NCBI GenBank assembly: GCA_021778875.1
Contig: JAJYBT010000006.1
Span: 1-16,053, forward strand
Direction: 5' to 3'
Source of the DNA: Acidobacteriota bacterium
Lineage (GTDB): Bacteria > Acidobacteriota > Terriglobia > Terriglobales > Acidobacteriaceae
Length of the DNA: 16,053 bases
Made by a program: the position numbers and the translations under genes. How positions within the stretch are numbered: the first letter of the stretch is position 1; each line of letters opens with the position of its first letter. Positions 6,356-14,244 of this stretch are shown here, piece after piece. The notes beneath the pieces were generated by a model. The model saw only the letters and a list, made by a program, of their open reading frames with translations. It had not been told where the DNA came from and did no database searches.

Positions 6356-8842
6356 ATGCATTCATTTTGTGAAGTTGCCCTGCCCGTGCCCCTTGATCGC
6401 GCCTTTACGTACGCGGTGCCGGAGGGCCTGTGCCCAGAGCGTGGAGCGCGCGTGGTGGCCCCCTTTCGCAATGAAAAGCTGATTGGGGTGGTGACGGCTC
6501 TTTCTGACACTGCGCCGGCGGACTTTGAAGCTCGCCCGCTTGAAGCAGTGCTCGACCCGGAGCCTTTGCTCGGCGAGCATCTGCTGACCCTGGCTGAGTG
6601 GATTGCGCAGTACTACCTGGCGCCGCTGGGCGAGGTATTGCGGGGGATGTTGCCCCTGATGGCGGAGGTGCGCAGCACCGTCTACTACCGCATTACCGAT
6701 CTGGGGCGCGATGTGCTTGCGGATTGCCTGGACGGCGACTCTCCCAGGGCGTCTGGCAGGACGGGAAGACGGCGCGGCCTGCTGTCCAAAGAGGAGTACG
6801 ATGCGGAGCGGCGGGTTCTGGATCGGCTGGCCGCGGGTGAACCCGTCAAGGTCTCCACGCTGCGCACGGCCACGTCGGCGGGGCTTCCGCTGCTCAACGC
6901 CATGGTGCGCAAGAAATGGATTGTGCGCGAGACTAACGCCACGGAGCGGGATGCACGGCGTATAGAGCGGTTTGCGGTGCTGGTGCCGGAAGCGCGTCTG
7001 CCCGCAATGACGCCGAAGCAGCAGGCAATTCTGGCGGAGCTGGCCGCGTGTGGCGGAGAGCTTCCGCTGGCAGAGCTGCGCCGGCGAGATCTGCCCTCGT
7101 CGACGCTGCAGACACTGGTGCGGCGCGGGCTGGTGCGAATTGAAGAACGGCCCGCGTCGTTTCGCCTTGGGGGACTCGGGACGCGCAATGATCCTTTTCA
7201 TCTGAATGAGCCACAGACCGAGGCGCTGGCCTGCATAGCCACGGCGCTGGGAGGATTCAAGCCCTTCCTGCTGCATGGTGTCACCGGTTCGGGCAAGACG
7301 GCGGTGTATCTGGCGGCCATGCAGAGAGCCCTGGACCGCGGGCTTGCCTCGATTTTGCTGGTGCCGGAGATTGGTCTTACGCCGCAGACCGCCGGCCTGC
7401 TGGATGCGGCCTTCGGGTCGCGCGTGGCTTTGCTGCACTCCGCTCTTACGCCGGAGGAGCGCAGCGAGCAGTGGCGGCGCATTCACCGGGGAGAGGCTCC
7501 GATTGTGGTGGGAACGCGCTCCGCCATCTTTGCGCCAGTGCCAAACCTGGGGCTGATCCTGGTGGACGAGGAGCATGACCAGAGCTACAAGCAGGAGGAG
7601 ACGCCGCGCTACAACGCACGCGATGTGGCGGTGATGCGCGCCAAGCTGGCGGGTGCAGTGGTGGTGCTGGGCTCGGCCACGCCGTCGCTGGAAAGCTGGC
7701 ATAACTCCGAGCAGGGCAAGTACACGCGCATTGAGATGCGGGATCGCGTCAAGGATCGTCCGTTGCCGCAGGTGGAACTGATCGATATGCGGCGCGAGTT
7801 TCAGGAGACGGGACAGGGCCAGCTTTTTTCCCGCGCCCTGGTGGAGGAGACGCGCCGCACGCTGGAGCGGGGAGAGCAGGCGATCATCCTGCTCAATCGG
7901 CGCGGCTATTCCTTTGCGGTGATCTGCCGGGCCTGCGGTGAGAAGCTGGAGTGCCAGAACTGCGCGATTGCGCTGACCCACCACAAGCCTCCGGCGGAGG
8001 ATGCGGGACTGGCACGGGAGGGGCAACGGCTGGAGTGCCACTACTGCGGCTATAAGCGCACGGTGCCGGCGCGATGCCCCAAGTGCGCAAGTGAGCACCT
8101 CTACTATCTCGGAGCCGGGTCGCAGCAGGGCGAGGAGCGGCTTGCGGAGATCTTTCCGGGTGCGCGCATCGGCCGCATGGACCGGGACACAGTGCGCGGA
8201 CGGCATGACCTGGAGCGGCTGCTGGCCCGGCTCCACTCGGGCGAAATCAATCTGCTGGTGGGAACGCAGATGATTGCCAAAGGGCACGATATCCACGGCG
8301 TTACGCTGGTGGGCGTGGTGGGCTGCGACCATGCGCTGTCCATGCCGGACTTCCGCGCGGCGGAGCGCGTCTTTCAACTGATGACGCAGGTTTCCGGCAG
8401 GGCGGGGCGCGGCGATCTGCCCGGCCGCGTGATTGTGCAGACGTACTATCCCGACCACTACGCGATTACGGCTGCCAGTACGCACAACTACGCCGGATTT
8501 GTGGAGCGCGAGTTGAAGTACCGCCGCTGGATGCACTATCCGCCATTTGGCGTGCTGGCAAACGTGCTGCTGCAGTCAGAGAAGCTGGAAGAGGTGGCCG
8601 GCTGGTCGGCAGAGCTGGGCCGATGGTTCCAGCAGTCGGGGCAGTCCTCCGTGAGGGTGCTTGGCCCGTGCACGGCTCCCATTGCCCGCATCAAGGGCGT
8701 CTACCGTTTCCACCTGATTCTGAAGGCTGGCTCGCGCAGCGCGCTGAACGCAGTGCTGCGCGGCATGCTGGCGCATGCTGAGGGTGCGGGCATTCCGCGC
8801 AAGGGAGTTGTGGTGGACGTGGATGCACAGCGACTGATGTAG
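6356..8842 (+). CDS. priA: Primosomal protein N' (replication restart DNA helicase PriA)
   Basis: PriA recognises stalled forks, unwinds DNA 3' to 5' and reloads the replicative helicase. The 828-residue product has the N-terminal 3'-DNA-binding domain (from CEVALPVPLDRAFTYAVPEG), Walker A GVTGSGKT (308-315), the VDEEH box (403-407), LGSATPSLESW (438-448), and all eight zinc cysteines as four CxxC pairs (524/527, 533/536, 561/564, 574/577). The helicase C motifs GTQMIAKGHD and QVSGRAGRGD are also present. It is about 100 residues longer than E. coli PriA. Extra material lies in the region around 120-150, an Arg/Gly-rich stretch before the winged-helix part. The frame is open further upstream to 6224, but that extension overlaps the divergent gene and has no PriA character, so I chose the ATG at 6356. 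It has no clear Shine-Dalgarno. A weak TAAACT (6336-6341) precedes it. Confidence 0.96.
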   Translation: MHSFCEVALPVPLDRAFTYAVPEGLCPERGARVVAPFRNEKLIGVVTALSDTAPADFEARPLEAVLDPEPLLGEHLLTLAEWIAQYYLAPLGEVLRGMLPLMAEVRSTVYYRITDLGRDVLADCLDGDSPRASGRTGRRRGLLSKEEYDAERRVLDRLAAGEPVKVSTLRTATSAGLPLLNAMVRKKWIVRETNATERDARRIERFAVLVPEARLPAMTPKQQAILAELAACGGELPLAELRRRDLPSSTLQTLVRRGLVRIEERPASFRLGGLGTRNDPFHLNEPQTEALACIATALGGFKPFLLHGVTGSGKTAVYLAAMQRALDRGLASILLVPEIGLTPQTAGLLDAAFGSRVALLHSALTPEERSEQWRRIHRGEAPIVVGTRSAIFAPVPNLGLILVDEEHDQSYKQEETPRYNARDVAVMRAKLAGAVVVLGSATPSLESWHNSEQGKYTRIEMRDRVKDRPLPQVELIDMRREFQETGQGQLFSRALVEETRRTLERGEQAIILLNRRGYSFAVICRACGEKLECQNCAIALTHHKPPAEDAGLAREGQRLECHYCGYKRTVPARCPKCASEHLYYLGAGSQQGEERLAEIFPGARIGRMDRDTVRGRHDLERLLARLHSGEINLLVGTQMIAKGHDIHGVTLVGVVGCDHALSMPDFRAAERVFQLMTQVSGRAGRGDLPGRVIVQTYYPDHYAITAASTHNYAGFVERELKYRRWMHYPPFGVLANVLLQSEKLEEVAGWSAELGRWFQQSGQSSVRVLGPCTAPIARIKGVYRFHLILKAGSRSALNAVLRGMLAHAEGAGIPRKGVVVDVDAQRLM

Positions 8843-8893
8843 CCCGCTGCCACGCGGCGTGAGCGCAGGCGGATGTAAGTCGTGTGGACGGTG

Positions 8894-9184
8894 CTACTTG
8901 GCCGGAGGGGTGCTGTCGGCCAGGGTATGCAGCTCCTTGCCGGGCTTGAAGCGGACAGCTTTGCCGGGGGTGATGCTGACCTCAGTGCCGGTGCGGGGAT
9001 TGCGGCCGATGCCGGTTTTGCGGGCGCGGACGCTGAAGACGCCGAAACCACGCAGCTCGATGCGTTCGCCGGCCGTGAGAGCCTGCTTGAGCCCTTCGAA
9101 GACTGTGTCGACAGCTGCTTCGGCCTTAGTGCGGGGCAGGCCCGTGCGCTCGATCACGTGATGGACGATATCCTGTTTAATCAA
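8894..9184 (-). CDS. hup: HU/IHF family DNA-binding protein
   Basis: This is a small histone-like protein that bends and compacts DNA as a dimer. With a TTG start at 9184 the product is 96 residues, close to the family norm of about 90-100. It begins MIKQDIVHHVIERTGLP, with the alpha-helical dimerisation region (about 1-43), the conserved ELRGFGVFSVR segment, and the DNA-binding arm with GRNPRTG (60-66; Pro63 is the intercalating residue) ending KAVRFKPGKEL. I chose TTG because GAGGTG sits six bases upstream. A GTG at 9193 is an alternative, and the open frame back to 9280 looks like spacer, not HU. A short Thr/Pro/Ala tail follows the core. The gene is convergent with priA (51 bp between stops). 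HU and IHF subunits cannot be separated with certainty here. Confidence 0.9.
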   Translation of the reverse strand: MIKQDIVHHVIERTGLPRTKAEAAVDTVFEGLKQALTAGERIELRGFGVFSVRARKTGIGRNPRTGTEVSITPGKAVRFKPGKELHTLADSTPPAK

Positions 9185-9215
9185 AGCGGTCACCTCGCTG
9201 GCGCAATTGAATTGA

Positions 9216-9247
9216 CTGTACCACACCGTACGAAATTGATGGTACAG
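9216..9247. promoter_or_regulatory. Inverted repeat upstream of the HU gene
   Basis: CTGTACCA (9216-9223) and TGGTACAG (9240-9247) form a perfect 8-bp inverted repeat separated by 16 bp. It lies 32-63 bases upstream of the proposed HU start codon. The spacing of about two helical turns between arm centres suits a dimeric regulator or HU/IHF autoregulation. It could also form a hairpin in the HU leader RNA. No regulator can be named from sequence. Confidence 0.4.
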
Positions 9248-9374
9248 GATTTGCATTCCGGCCCAAAGATTCCGTCGCATTGCCGGACAGTGCCCTGCGG
9301 GAGGGAAAGCGGGGCGCGGGCGGTGGATTTCCAGGCTGCTCGCCGGGTTGCGGAGGCGGAAAACCGTGGCGTGG

Positions 9375-9403
9375 TTGTCATCGGCGGCCGCGTTTCGTAA
9401 GAT
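9375..9403 (+). promoter_or_regulatory. Sigma70-like promoter for dcd
   Basis: TTGTCA (9375-9380) and TAAGAT (9398-9403) are separated by 17 bp, matching the consensus at 5 and 4 positions. Transcription would begin near 9410, leaving a leader of about 65 nt before the dcd ATG at 9476. The leader contains no obvious hairpin. Confidence 0.55.
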
Positions 9404-9475
9404 GGAGCCTTCGAGCGGTCATTTGATTCCGCTGGTGAATGCCGGGTACGGCTCAGGACCCGGAACAGGAGAGGC

Positions 9476-10030
9476 ATGTCAATTCAGAGTGACCGTTGGA
9501 TCCGGGAACAGGCGCTGAACCACAAGATGATTGAACCCTTCAGCGAAAAGGAGGTCCGCGAGGGCGTGATTTCGTTTGGGCTTTCTTCCTATGGCTATGA
9601 TCTTCGAGTCTCCGATGAGTTCAAGATCTTCACCAATGTGAACAGCGCGATCATCGACCCCAAGGCGTTTGACGAGCGCTCTTTTGTCTCAGTGCAGGCG
9701 GACTCGGTCATTATTCCGCCCAACTCCTTTGCCCTGGCCCGGTCGGTTGAGTACTTCAGGATTCCGCGGGATATTTTGACCATTTGCGTGGGCAAGTCCA
9801 CCTATGCCCGCTGCGGAATCATTGTGAATGTAACGCCCTTTGAGCCGGAGTGGGAGGGATTTGTTACCCTCGAAATCTCCAACACGACCCCGCTGCCGGC
9901 CAGAGTGTATGCCAACGAAGGCTTGTGCCAGATCCTGTTCTTCCATTCGAATGAGCCTTGCGAGGTCAGCTACGCGGACCGCAAGGGCAAGTACCAGAAA
10001 CAGCAGGGCATTGTTCTTCCCAAACTCTGA
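9476..10030 (+). CDS. dcd: dCTP deaminase
   Basis: This enzyme deaminates dCTP to dUTP (or, in bifunctional forms, on to dUMP) for thymidylate synthesis. At 184 residues it has family length. Motifs include [12 protein letters not shown], the substrate-binding GKSTYARCG (106-114), and the [18 protein letters not shown] segment with probable catalytic Glu133. The C-terminal [15 protein letters not shown], which closes over the nucleotide in this fold, is also present. The sequence resembles the Chlamydia/Campylobacter-like branch more than E. coli Dcd. I cannot tell from motifs whether it also has dUTPase activity. The ATG at 9476 has a strong Shine-Dalgarno (ACAGGAGAGGC). It has its own promoter-like sequence and seems to be a single-gene unit, with no terminator seen in the 244 bp that follow. 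Confidence 0.95.
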   Translation: MSIQSDRWIREQALNHKMIEPFSEKEVREGVISFGLSSYGYDLRVSDEFKIFTNVNSAIIDPKAFDERSFVSVQADSVIIPPNSFALARSVEYFRIPRDILTICVGKSTYARCGIIVNVTPFEPEWEGFVTLEISNTTPLPARVYANEGLCQILFFHSNEPCEVSYADRKGKYQKQQGIVLPKL

Positions 10031-10274
10031 TTTGCAAGCGATCCAGGCGTGCAATAGGCAGGTCTGGCGAGGCGGCGGTATACGCGTTCCTCTGCGCGGC
10101 CAGGGTTCCCGGCGCCAGGGCGGTAATCCGGGATGCGCGCGCGGAATTCCGGCGCTGGCGGAAGGTATCTTCAAGAGGCTGGCCAGGTATTCTGGAGCGG
10201 GCCTAACCCATTCATGTGATTGCGATTCGCATGAGTTATGACCCATAGTGAATGCAAGAGTGAACAAGGCATGG

Positions 10275-10985
10275 ATGGCCACATTGCACATCCGTAATCC
10301 AATCCGCATTGGCATACCGGCTGGAGAACCGATTCGGCTGGAAGGTCTTCGCAGCATCTTTGATCACCGGCCCTCTGCTGGTGAGCCGAAGCTGGTTCCC
10401 GTCATTGGCGAGCTGGGAGAGCTGCTGGCGGACCGGCAGATTGAGTACCTGGTGGTGGACCTGAATGCCACATCGGGCCGCTTGCAGGCATTGGGGGATA
10501 TTCGCACAGCACGGCCTGACCTTCGATTGATCGTTATCGGACCGGAGGGAGACGACGAGCTGGTCATGGACTCGATTGTCGCGGGCGCCAGAGCGTATCT
10601 GGACCTGACAGCGGGCCCGCGCGTGGTGCGGGAGGCAATCGACGTGGTGGTGGCCGGGTCCATCTGGGCGCCAAGGCGGGTGCTCTCCAAGCTCATCGAC
10701 CGGCTCTTGACCAGCCCGGAGGGCGGTCTGTCGAGCGCTGCTCCGCGGCTGACCGCGCGGGAGCGCCAGGTGCTGGATCTCATCCTGATGGCGCGCTCCA
10801 ATCGAGAAATCGCGATGGAACTCGGGATTGAGGAGCGAACGGTGAAGGCCCACGTGGGCAGGCTGATGCGCAAGACGGGCGTGGAAAATCGGATCGCGCT
10901 GTCGATACGCGCACTGGGCGGGCACCTCTCCTCGGGGGCTGGCGGCAAGGCGGGAGCGAAACGCAAGTCGGACGAGAGGCTGTAA
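10275..10985 (+). CDS. NarL/LuxR-type response regulator with degenerate receiver
   Basis: The C-terminal half carries a complete LuxR-type DNA-binding domain, running from LTARERQVLDLI through SNREIAMELGIEERTVKAHV to KTGVENRIAL (about residues 159-213). The N-terminal half has receiver-like spacing (RIGIPAGEPIRLEGLRSIF). The usual acidic pair is Ala-Gly there, the Thr/Ser switch position is Gly (LIVIG), and the conserved Lys region reads YLDLTAG. Only the Asp in LVVDLNA (residue 62) remains. Phosphorylation by a histidine kinase is therefore doubtful. I chose the ATG at 10275, which has AAGG five bases upstream. A GTG at 10248 would add nine residues but has no ribosome binding site. No partner kinase gene is nearby. 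The C-terminal tail is Gly/Lys/Arg-rich. Target genes are unknown. Confidence 0.85.
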   Translation: MATLHIRNPIRIGIPAGEPIRLEGLRSIFDHRPSAGEPKLVPVIGELGELLADRQIEYLVVDLNATSGRLQALGDIRTARPDLRLIVIGPEGDDELVMDSIVAGARAYLDLTAGPRVVREAIDVVVAGSIWAPRRVLSKLIDRLLTSPEGGLSSAAPRLTARERQVLDLILMARSNREIAMELGIEERTVKAHVGRLMRKTGVENRIALSIRALGGHLSSGAGGKAGAKRKSDERL

Positions 10986-11033
10986 TCGGCCCTCTGGAGC
11001 GTGGTTACTAAAATCTATTGTCCTTCCGTACTC

Positions 11034-11063
11034 TTGATGCCCAGGGGTAACCGTTTTCATAAT
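11034..11063 (+). promoter_or_regulatory. Sigma70-like promoter upstream of the terminator element
   Basis: TTGATG (11034-11039) and CATAAT (11058-11063) are 18 bp apart, matching consensus at 4 and 5 positions. Transcription from about 11070 would run straight into the terminator ending at about 11145, producing an RNA of about 75 nt. A second -10-like TAAAAT lies at 11009-11014 without a good -35. Confidence 0.4.
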
Positions 11064-11069
11064 CAGTCT

Positions 11070-11145
11070 CAGAAACAACGCAGATCTGGGGAAAGGAGTT
11101 CCCAGGCGACATGTTTCTCATGGTGCCTGGGAACTCCTATTTTTT
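11070..11145 (+). ncRNA. Candidate small RNA or leader ending in an intrinsic terminator
   Basis: The segment lies between a promoter-like pair and a strong Rho-independent terminator, so it could be an independent transcript of about 75 nt. The 5' part is single-stranded and A-rich; the 3' part is the long hairpin. It also contains the 12-codon reading frame at 11111-11149. It may simply be the terminator of the upstream regulator gene. No known RNA family is recognised. Confidence 0.3.
11094..11145 (+). terminator. Intrinsic terminator with 14-bp perfect stem
   Basis: AGGAGTTCCCAGGC (11094-11107) pairs perfectly with GCCTGGGAACTCCT (11125-11138) around a 17-nt loop, followed by A and six T (11140-11145). 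This is a textbook Rho-independent terminator for + strand transcription. It is 109 bp after the regulator stop. Confidence 0.85.
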
Positions 11146-11149
11146 CTGA
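11111..11149 (+). CDS. Possible 12-residue mini-ORF inside the terminator
   Basis: ATG at 11111 to TGA at 11147-11149 encodes MFLMVPGNSYFF. AAAGGAG (11092-11098) could serve as its ribosome binding site but is 12 bases from the ATG, which is long, and its GGAG lies in the terminator stem. The peptide is hydrophobic, and its last residues are encoded by the stem and T-run. This may be chance, because any T-rich terminator tail encodes Phe. Comparative data would be needed before accepting it as a gene. Confidence 0.2.
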   Translation: MFLMVPGNSYFF

Positions 11150-11445
11150 CCGTTGCTCTCTTATTTTTGCCTGCCTCTGACCTCTCAGCCTACCTCTCAG
11201 GCAAACTCAGCATCTGAATGCCAAGAAGTGATGTTTTCGCTCACAGGGAATGTTCCACCGTGTGACGTGCCGTATGCGTCTCATGGATGTAATCTCCTGT
11301 GCTGTAGGCTGATTTGTGTCCCCGGATTTTTGGGAGATGAGAAGGTATCCCCGCCTGTGGTTACATCGCGGCCATTGCTTCGTCTTTTCGTTGGAATCAC
11401 ACTAGAACCCGCGTCGTTGAGATGCGGAATGGAAAGGATCCAGGT

Positions 11446-12138
11446 ATGAAGAAAGCCATAGCTTCCATCTGCCTCTGTTTCATGTTTACCTGCACCGCAT
11501 TCGCACGCTCTTCGCGGCAGGATTTGCAGGTCCGTATCGATTCAGCCAAGACGGTGCTGGACCAGATTATGGCCGCCCAGGACAACAGCATTCCGCTGAA
11601 CATTCTGCAGCAGGCAACCTGCGTCGCCGTTGTGCCGGGCATGATCAAAGGCGCATTTGTCTTTGGCGGGCAGTACGGGCAGGGCGTGGTGACCTGCCGC
11701 ACGGGGCATGGCTGGAGCGCACCGGTCTTCATCCGCATGGCGGGTGGATCCTTCGGTTTCCAGATCGGCGGGCAGTCGACCGACCTGGTGCTGGTTGCAG
11801 TCAACGACAAGGGCTTTCAGGATCTGCTGAAGAGCAAGTTCAAGATTGGCGGAGATGCCTCTGCCGCAGCCGGCCCGGTGGGACGCTCAGGACAGGCTGC
11901 CACGGACTGGAAGATGAATGCCGAGTTGCTGAGCTACTCGCGCAACAAGGGTCTCTTCGCCGGAATCGATCTGGATGGTACGAGCGTGAGCCAGAACATG
12001 GAGGACACGGAAACCTTCTATGGCGCTCCTCACACCTTTGAGTCGATTCTGAAGGGCAGCGTGGCTGTGCCGCAGGGAGCGGTCACCTTTGTGCGGACCG
12101 TGGCCCACTACTTTATGGCAGCCAAGGCGCAGAAGTAG
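11446..12138 (+). CDS. Secreted SYLF-domain (Ysc84/DUF500) protein
   Basis: This 230-residue protein begins with a Sec signal peptide: basic MKK, a hydrophobic core (4-17) and a likely cleavage after AFA (about residue 20). The rest matches the SYLF/Ysc84 lipid-binding fold: a first helix region with SAKTVLDQIM, then CVAVVPGMIKGAFVFGGQYGQGVV (59-82), WSAPVFIRMAGGSFGFQIGGQSTDLVLV (90-117), and the late YSRNKGLFAGIDLDG (164-178). In eukaryotes SYLF domains bind phosphoinositides; bacterial versions are exported proteins of unclear function. The ATG at 11446 is chosen because GGAAAGGA (11431-11438) is well placed and it gives a clean signal peptide. An in-frame ATG at 11422 is less likely. A terminator follows, so it is probably monocistronic. 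Confidence 0.87.
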   Translation: MKKAIASICLCFMFTCTAFARSSRQDLQVRIDSAKTVLDQIMAAQDNSIPLNILQQATCVAVVPGMIKGAFVFGGQYGQGVVTCRTGHGWSAPVFIRMAGGSFGFQIGGQSTDLVLVAVNDKGFQDLLKSKFKIGGDASAAAGPVGRSGQAATDWKMNAELLSYSRNKGLFAGIDLDGTSVSQNMEDTETFYGAPHTFESILKGSVAVPQGAVTFVRTVAHYFMAAKAQK

Positions 12139-12173
12139 CAGGCAACCACCACAGCAGAAGCGCATCATCCCCG

Positions 12174-12205
12174 AAGGCGGCCTCATAGCAGGCCGCCTTT
12201 CTGTT
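12174..12205 (+). terminator. Intrinsic terminator after the SYLF gene
   Basis: AAGGCGGCC (12174-12182) pairs perfectly with GGCCGCCTT (12191-12199) around an 8-nt loop, and the 3' side continues TCTGTT. It lies 35 bp after the stop of the secreted protein gene and separates it from the lipid A gene group. Confidence 0.8.
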
Positions 12206-12284
12206 GCCGGAGCAGCTTACAGCGCGTGCGGCAGTAGCATAGCAGGCGCAGCGATGCCATACACTTGAACTTTGTCCGCTTGCG

Positions 12285-13199
12285 ATGAGGGAACGGTTCG
12301 AGTTCTGGTTTGTGCTGGCAGTGGCGCGCACCCTGGGGTGGTTGCCGCGCGGGGTGGCGCGTCTTCTGGCGGGAGTTCTCACCTGGACTGTGTATGCGAT
12401 GCTGAGCCGCCTGCGACAGGTGGGGCTGCGCAATCTGGAACTGGCGTTGCCCGCAGTTCCCATGGCAGAGCGGAGACGGATTCTTCGCGGGGTCTATCGC
12501 CACCTGGGCTGGCAACTGGTGGAGTTCTGCCGCATGCCAAGGTATACGCCGCAGAATATCCGCCACTGGATTCGCACGGAGGGGCTGGAGAATTATCTTG
12601 CTGCAACGGCGCGCGGCAAGGGGGTCCTGGTTCTGACGGGGCACCTGGGCGCGTGGGAGCTTTCCAGCTTTTACCACTCCATGATGGGATACCCCATGGG
12701 CATGGTAATTCGGCGGTTGGACAACCGCCTGCTGGATGAGTTTGTGAACGGCATCCGCTGCCTGCACGGAAACCGGGTTCTGCACAAGGATGATTTTGCC
12801 CGCGGCCTGCTGAAGGCCATGCACGCCGGCGACACGGTCGGCATCCTGATGGATACAAATATGACGCCGCCGCAGGGCGTGTTTGTGGAGTTCTTCGGCC
12901 ACAAGGCCTGCACGGGATCCGGGCTGGCGCGTGTGGCGCTGAAGACAGGGGCGGCGGTGCTGCCGGGCTTTCTGCTGTGGGAACCGGCGGAGCGCCGGTA
13001 CGTGCTGCACTTTGGCCCGGAGCTCAACTTTGCGCATACGGGGGACGCCGACGCGGATATCGAGAGGGCGACCCAGCAATGCAATGACGCGCTGGAGTCC
13101 TGGATTTGCCGCTACCCCGACCAGTGGCTGTGGATTCATCGGCGATGGAAGACGCGCCCGCCGGGGGAACCCGGAATCTACGACAGGAGGCACCGATGA
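12285..13199 (+). CDS. Lysophospholipid/lipid A acyltransferase (LpxL/HtrB-like)
   Basis: This 304-residue membrane-associated acyltransferase belongs to the LpxL/LpxM/HtrB family, which adds secondary acyl chains to lipid A precursors on the inner membrane. An N-terminal hydrophobic helix (about 8-40) is followed by the catalytic HX4E motif in LTGHLGAWE (His120, Glu125). [19 protein letters not shown] (187-205) and the family C-terminal [12 protein letters not shown] (281-292) are also present. No Shine-Dalgarno precedes the ATG at 12285; TACACT at 12260-12265 may be its -10. The stop overlaps the lpxD start as ATGA (13196-13199), so the two are translationally coupled. This supports a lipid A role. 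Whether it acts as LpxL or LpxM, or on ornithine/other lipids, cannot be decided. Confidence 0.9.
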   Translation: MRERFEFWFVLAVARTLGWLPRGVARLLAGVLTWTVYAMLSRLRQVGLRNLELALPAVPMAERRRILRGVYRHLGWQLVEFCRMPRYTPQNIRHWIRTEGLENYLAATARGKGVLVLTGHLGAWELSSFYHSMMGYPMGMVIRRLDNRLLDEFVNGIRCLHGNRVLHKDDFARGLLKAMHAGDTVGILMDTNMTPPQGVFVEFFGHKACTGSGLARVALKTGAAVLPGFLLWEPAERRYVLHFGPELNFAHTGDADADIERATQQCNDALESWICRYPDQWLWIHRRWKTRPPGEPGIYDRRHR

Positions 13200-14239
13200 C
13201 GCTTGCGGAACTGATGGAGAAACTGGGCGGCAGGCTGGCGCAGGGCGATGCGGGATGGGTGGTGGACGGCGTGAACTCCTGCGAGCTGGCCAGCCCATTT
13301 GATCTGGTGTTTGCGGACAATGCGGCGATGGCCGCCGAGGTGCTTGCAAGCAATGCGGGCGTTGTTGTGCTGCCGTCCGGCGTTGCGGCAGGGGCCTATC
13401 CGCATGGCAAATGCGTGGTGGAGGCCGAGCAGCCGCGGCTGTGGTTTGCGCGGGCAGCCAGGCTGCTGGCCAAGCCTCCGCTGGCCACGGGGGTGCATCC
13501 TGCCGCGGTGGTGCCGCCGGATGCCATGCTGGCCCCCGGCGTTGTGGTGGGAGCCGGCGCGGTGATTGGGTCGCACGCGCGCATCGGCGAAGGGACGCGC
13601 ATTGAGGCCGGAGCGGTGCTGGGAGATCGCGTGCAGGTGGGCGAAGATTGCCATATTCATCCCCGGGCCGTGCTGTACCCCGGCGTGACGCTGGGCGACC
13701 GCGTGGTGGTGCATGCGGGCGCGGTGCTGGGCGCGGATGGCTTTGGCTACGTGCGCGACAGCAGGACCGGCGCGTACACGCAGTTTCCGCAGCAGGGCAC
13801 GCTGGTGATTGAAGACGATGTGGAGATTGGAGCCAACTCGACAATTGACCGCGGCGCGTTGCAGGAGACGAGAGTTCGCAGAGGGACGAAGATCGATAAC
13901 CTCGTCCACGTGGGCCACAACTGCGACATTGGCGAGGATGTGATTCTGGTGGCGCTAACGGGCATTTCGGGTTCGAGTACGGTGGGCAAAGGCGCGGTGC
14001 TGGCCGGGCAGGTGGGCATAGGCGACCATGCGCATGTTGGCCCGGGGGTGATCCTGGGCGGACAGGCCGGGGTACTGAGCGGCAAGACGGTGACCGGCGA
14101 AGGCCTGAAGCCAGGCACCGTTCTGTGGGGCACGCCCGCGCGGCCGCTGAAGCAGGTGCTGCGGGAACAGGCAACGCTGACGCGGTTGACCCGAGGCCAG
14201 CGAAGGTCTGCGGATACGAAGGCGTCCGAAGCGGAATAA
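13196..14239 (+). CDS. lpxD: UDP-3-O-(3-hydroxyacyl)glucosamine N-acyltransferase
   Basis: LpxD adds the second primary acyl chain, from acyl-ACP, in lipid A synthesis. The 347-residue protein has an N-terminal uridine-binding domain (about 1-95) and then a left-handed beta helix of hexapeptide repeats (from [14 protein letters not shown], residue 97, to about 300). GADGFGY (179-185) and catalytic His241 in HVGHN are visible. The terminal helix region includes [14 protein letters not shown]. Length is typical. The ATG at 13196 overlaps the preceding stop and has a strong AGGAGG at about 13184-13189. The frame is open upstream to 13106, but that part lies inside the acyltransferase gene. The P-loop gene follows after 5 bp. 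Confidence 0.96.
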   Translation: MTLAELMEKLGGRLAQGDAGWVVDGVNSCELASPFDLVFADNAAMAAEVLASNAGVVVLPSGVAAGAYPHGKCVVEAEQPRLWFARAARLLAKPPLATGVHPAAVVPPDAMLAPGVVVGAGAVIGSHARIGEGTRIEAGAVLGDRVQVGEDCHIHPRAVLYPGVTLGDRVVVHAGAVLGADGFGYVRDSRTGAYTQFPQQGTLVIEDDVEIGANSTIDRGALQETRVRRGTKIDNLVHVGHNCDIGEDVILVALTGISGSSTVGKGAVLAGQVGIGDHAHVGPGVILGGQAGVLSGKTVTGEGLKPGTVLWGTPARPLKQVLREQATLTRLTRGQRRSADTKASEAE

Positions 14240-14244
14240 CGCGC

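Larger units (their letters stand above)
10986..11445. other. 460-bp gene-poor spacer between the LuxR-type regulator and SYLF genes
   Basis: The first third holds a promoter-like pair, a mini-ORF and a strong intrinsic terminator (listed separately). The rest (11150-11445) is less GC-rich than its surroundings and contains a tandem 9-mer ACCTCTCAG at 11180-11188 and 11192-11200. A 98-codon open frame (11153-11449) has no recognisable protein character, no ribosome binding site and Cys/Pro-rich nonsense-like composition, so I do not call it a gene. A weak promoter for the SYLF gene may be TTGCTT (11375-11380), 17 bp, CACACT (11398-11403). Confidence 0.6.

Noticed and set aside
6362..8536. A 724-codon open frame on the minus strand, antisense to priA
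   Set aside because: It is in the codon shadow of a GC-rich gene, has Arg/His/Gln-rich low-meaning composition and no recognisable domain. priA on the other strand is beyond doubt.
8843..8893. Search for a terminator between priA and the HU gene
   Set aside because: Only a CACGC/GCGTG pairing with no usable loop is present; no terminator can be supported.
10106..10167. Imperfect direct repeat (TTCCCGGCGCCAGG and TTCCGGCGCTGG) between dcd and the regulator gene
   Set aside because: Similarity is loose and GC-rich; chance is a sufficient explanation.
11180..11200. Tandem ACCTCTCAG repeat as a possible repeat array
   Set aside because: Only two copies with 3-bp spacing; too little to call an array or binding-site cluster.
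11286..11367. Inverted repeat GATGTAA / TTACATC in the spacer
   Set aside because: Seven bases with about 68 bp between arms is expected by chance.
11153..11449. A 98-codon + strand open frame in the gene-poor spacer
   Set aside because: It has no ribosome binding site and Cys/Pro/Ser-rich composition with no motif. It runs into the SYLF gene start in another frame.
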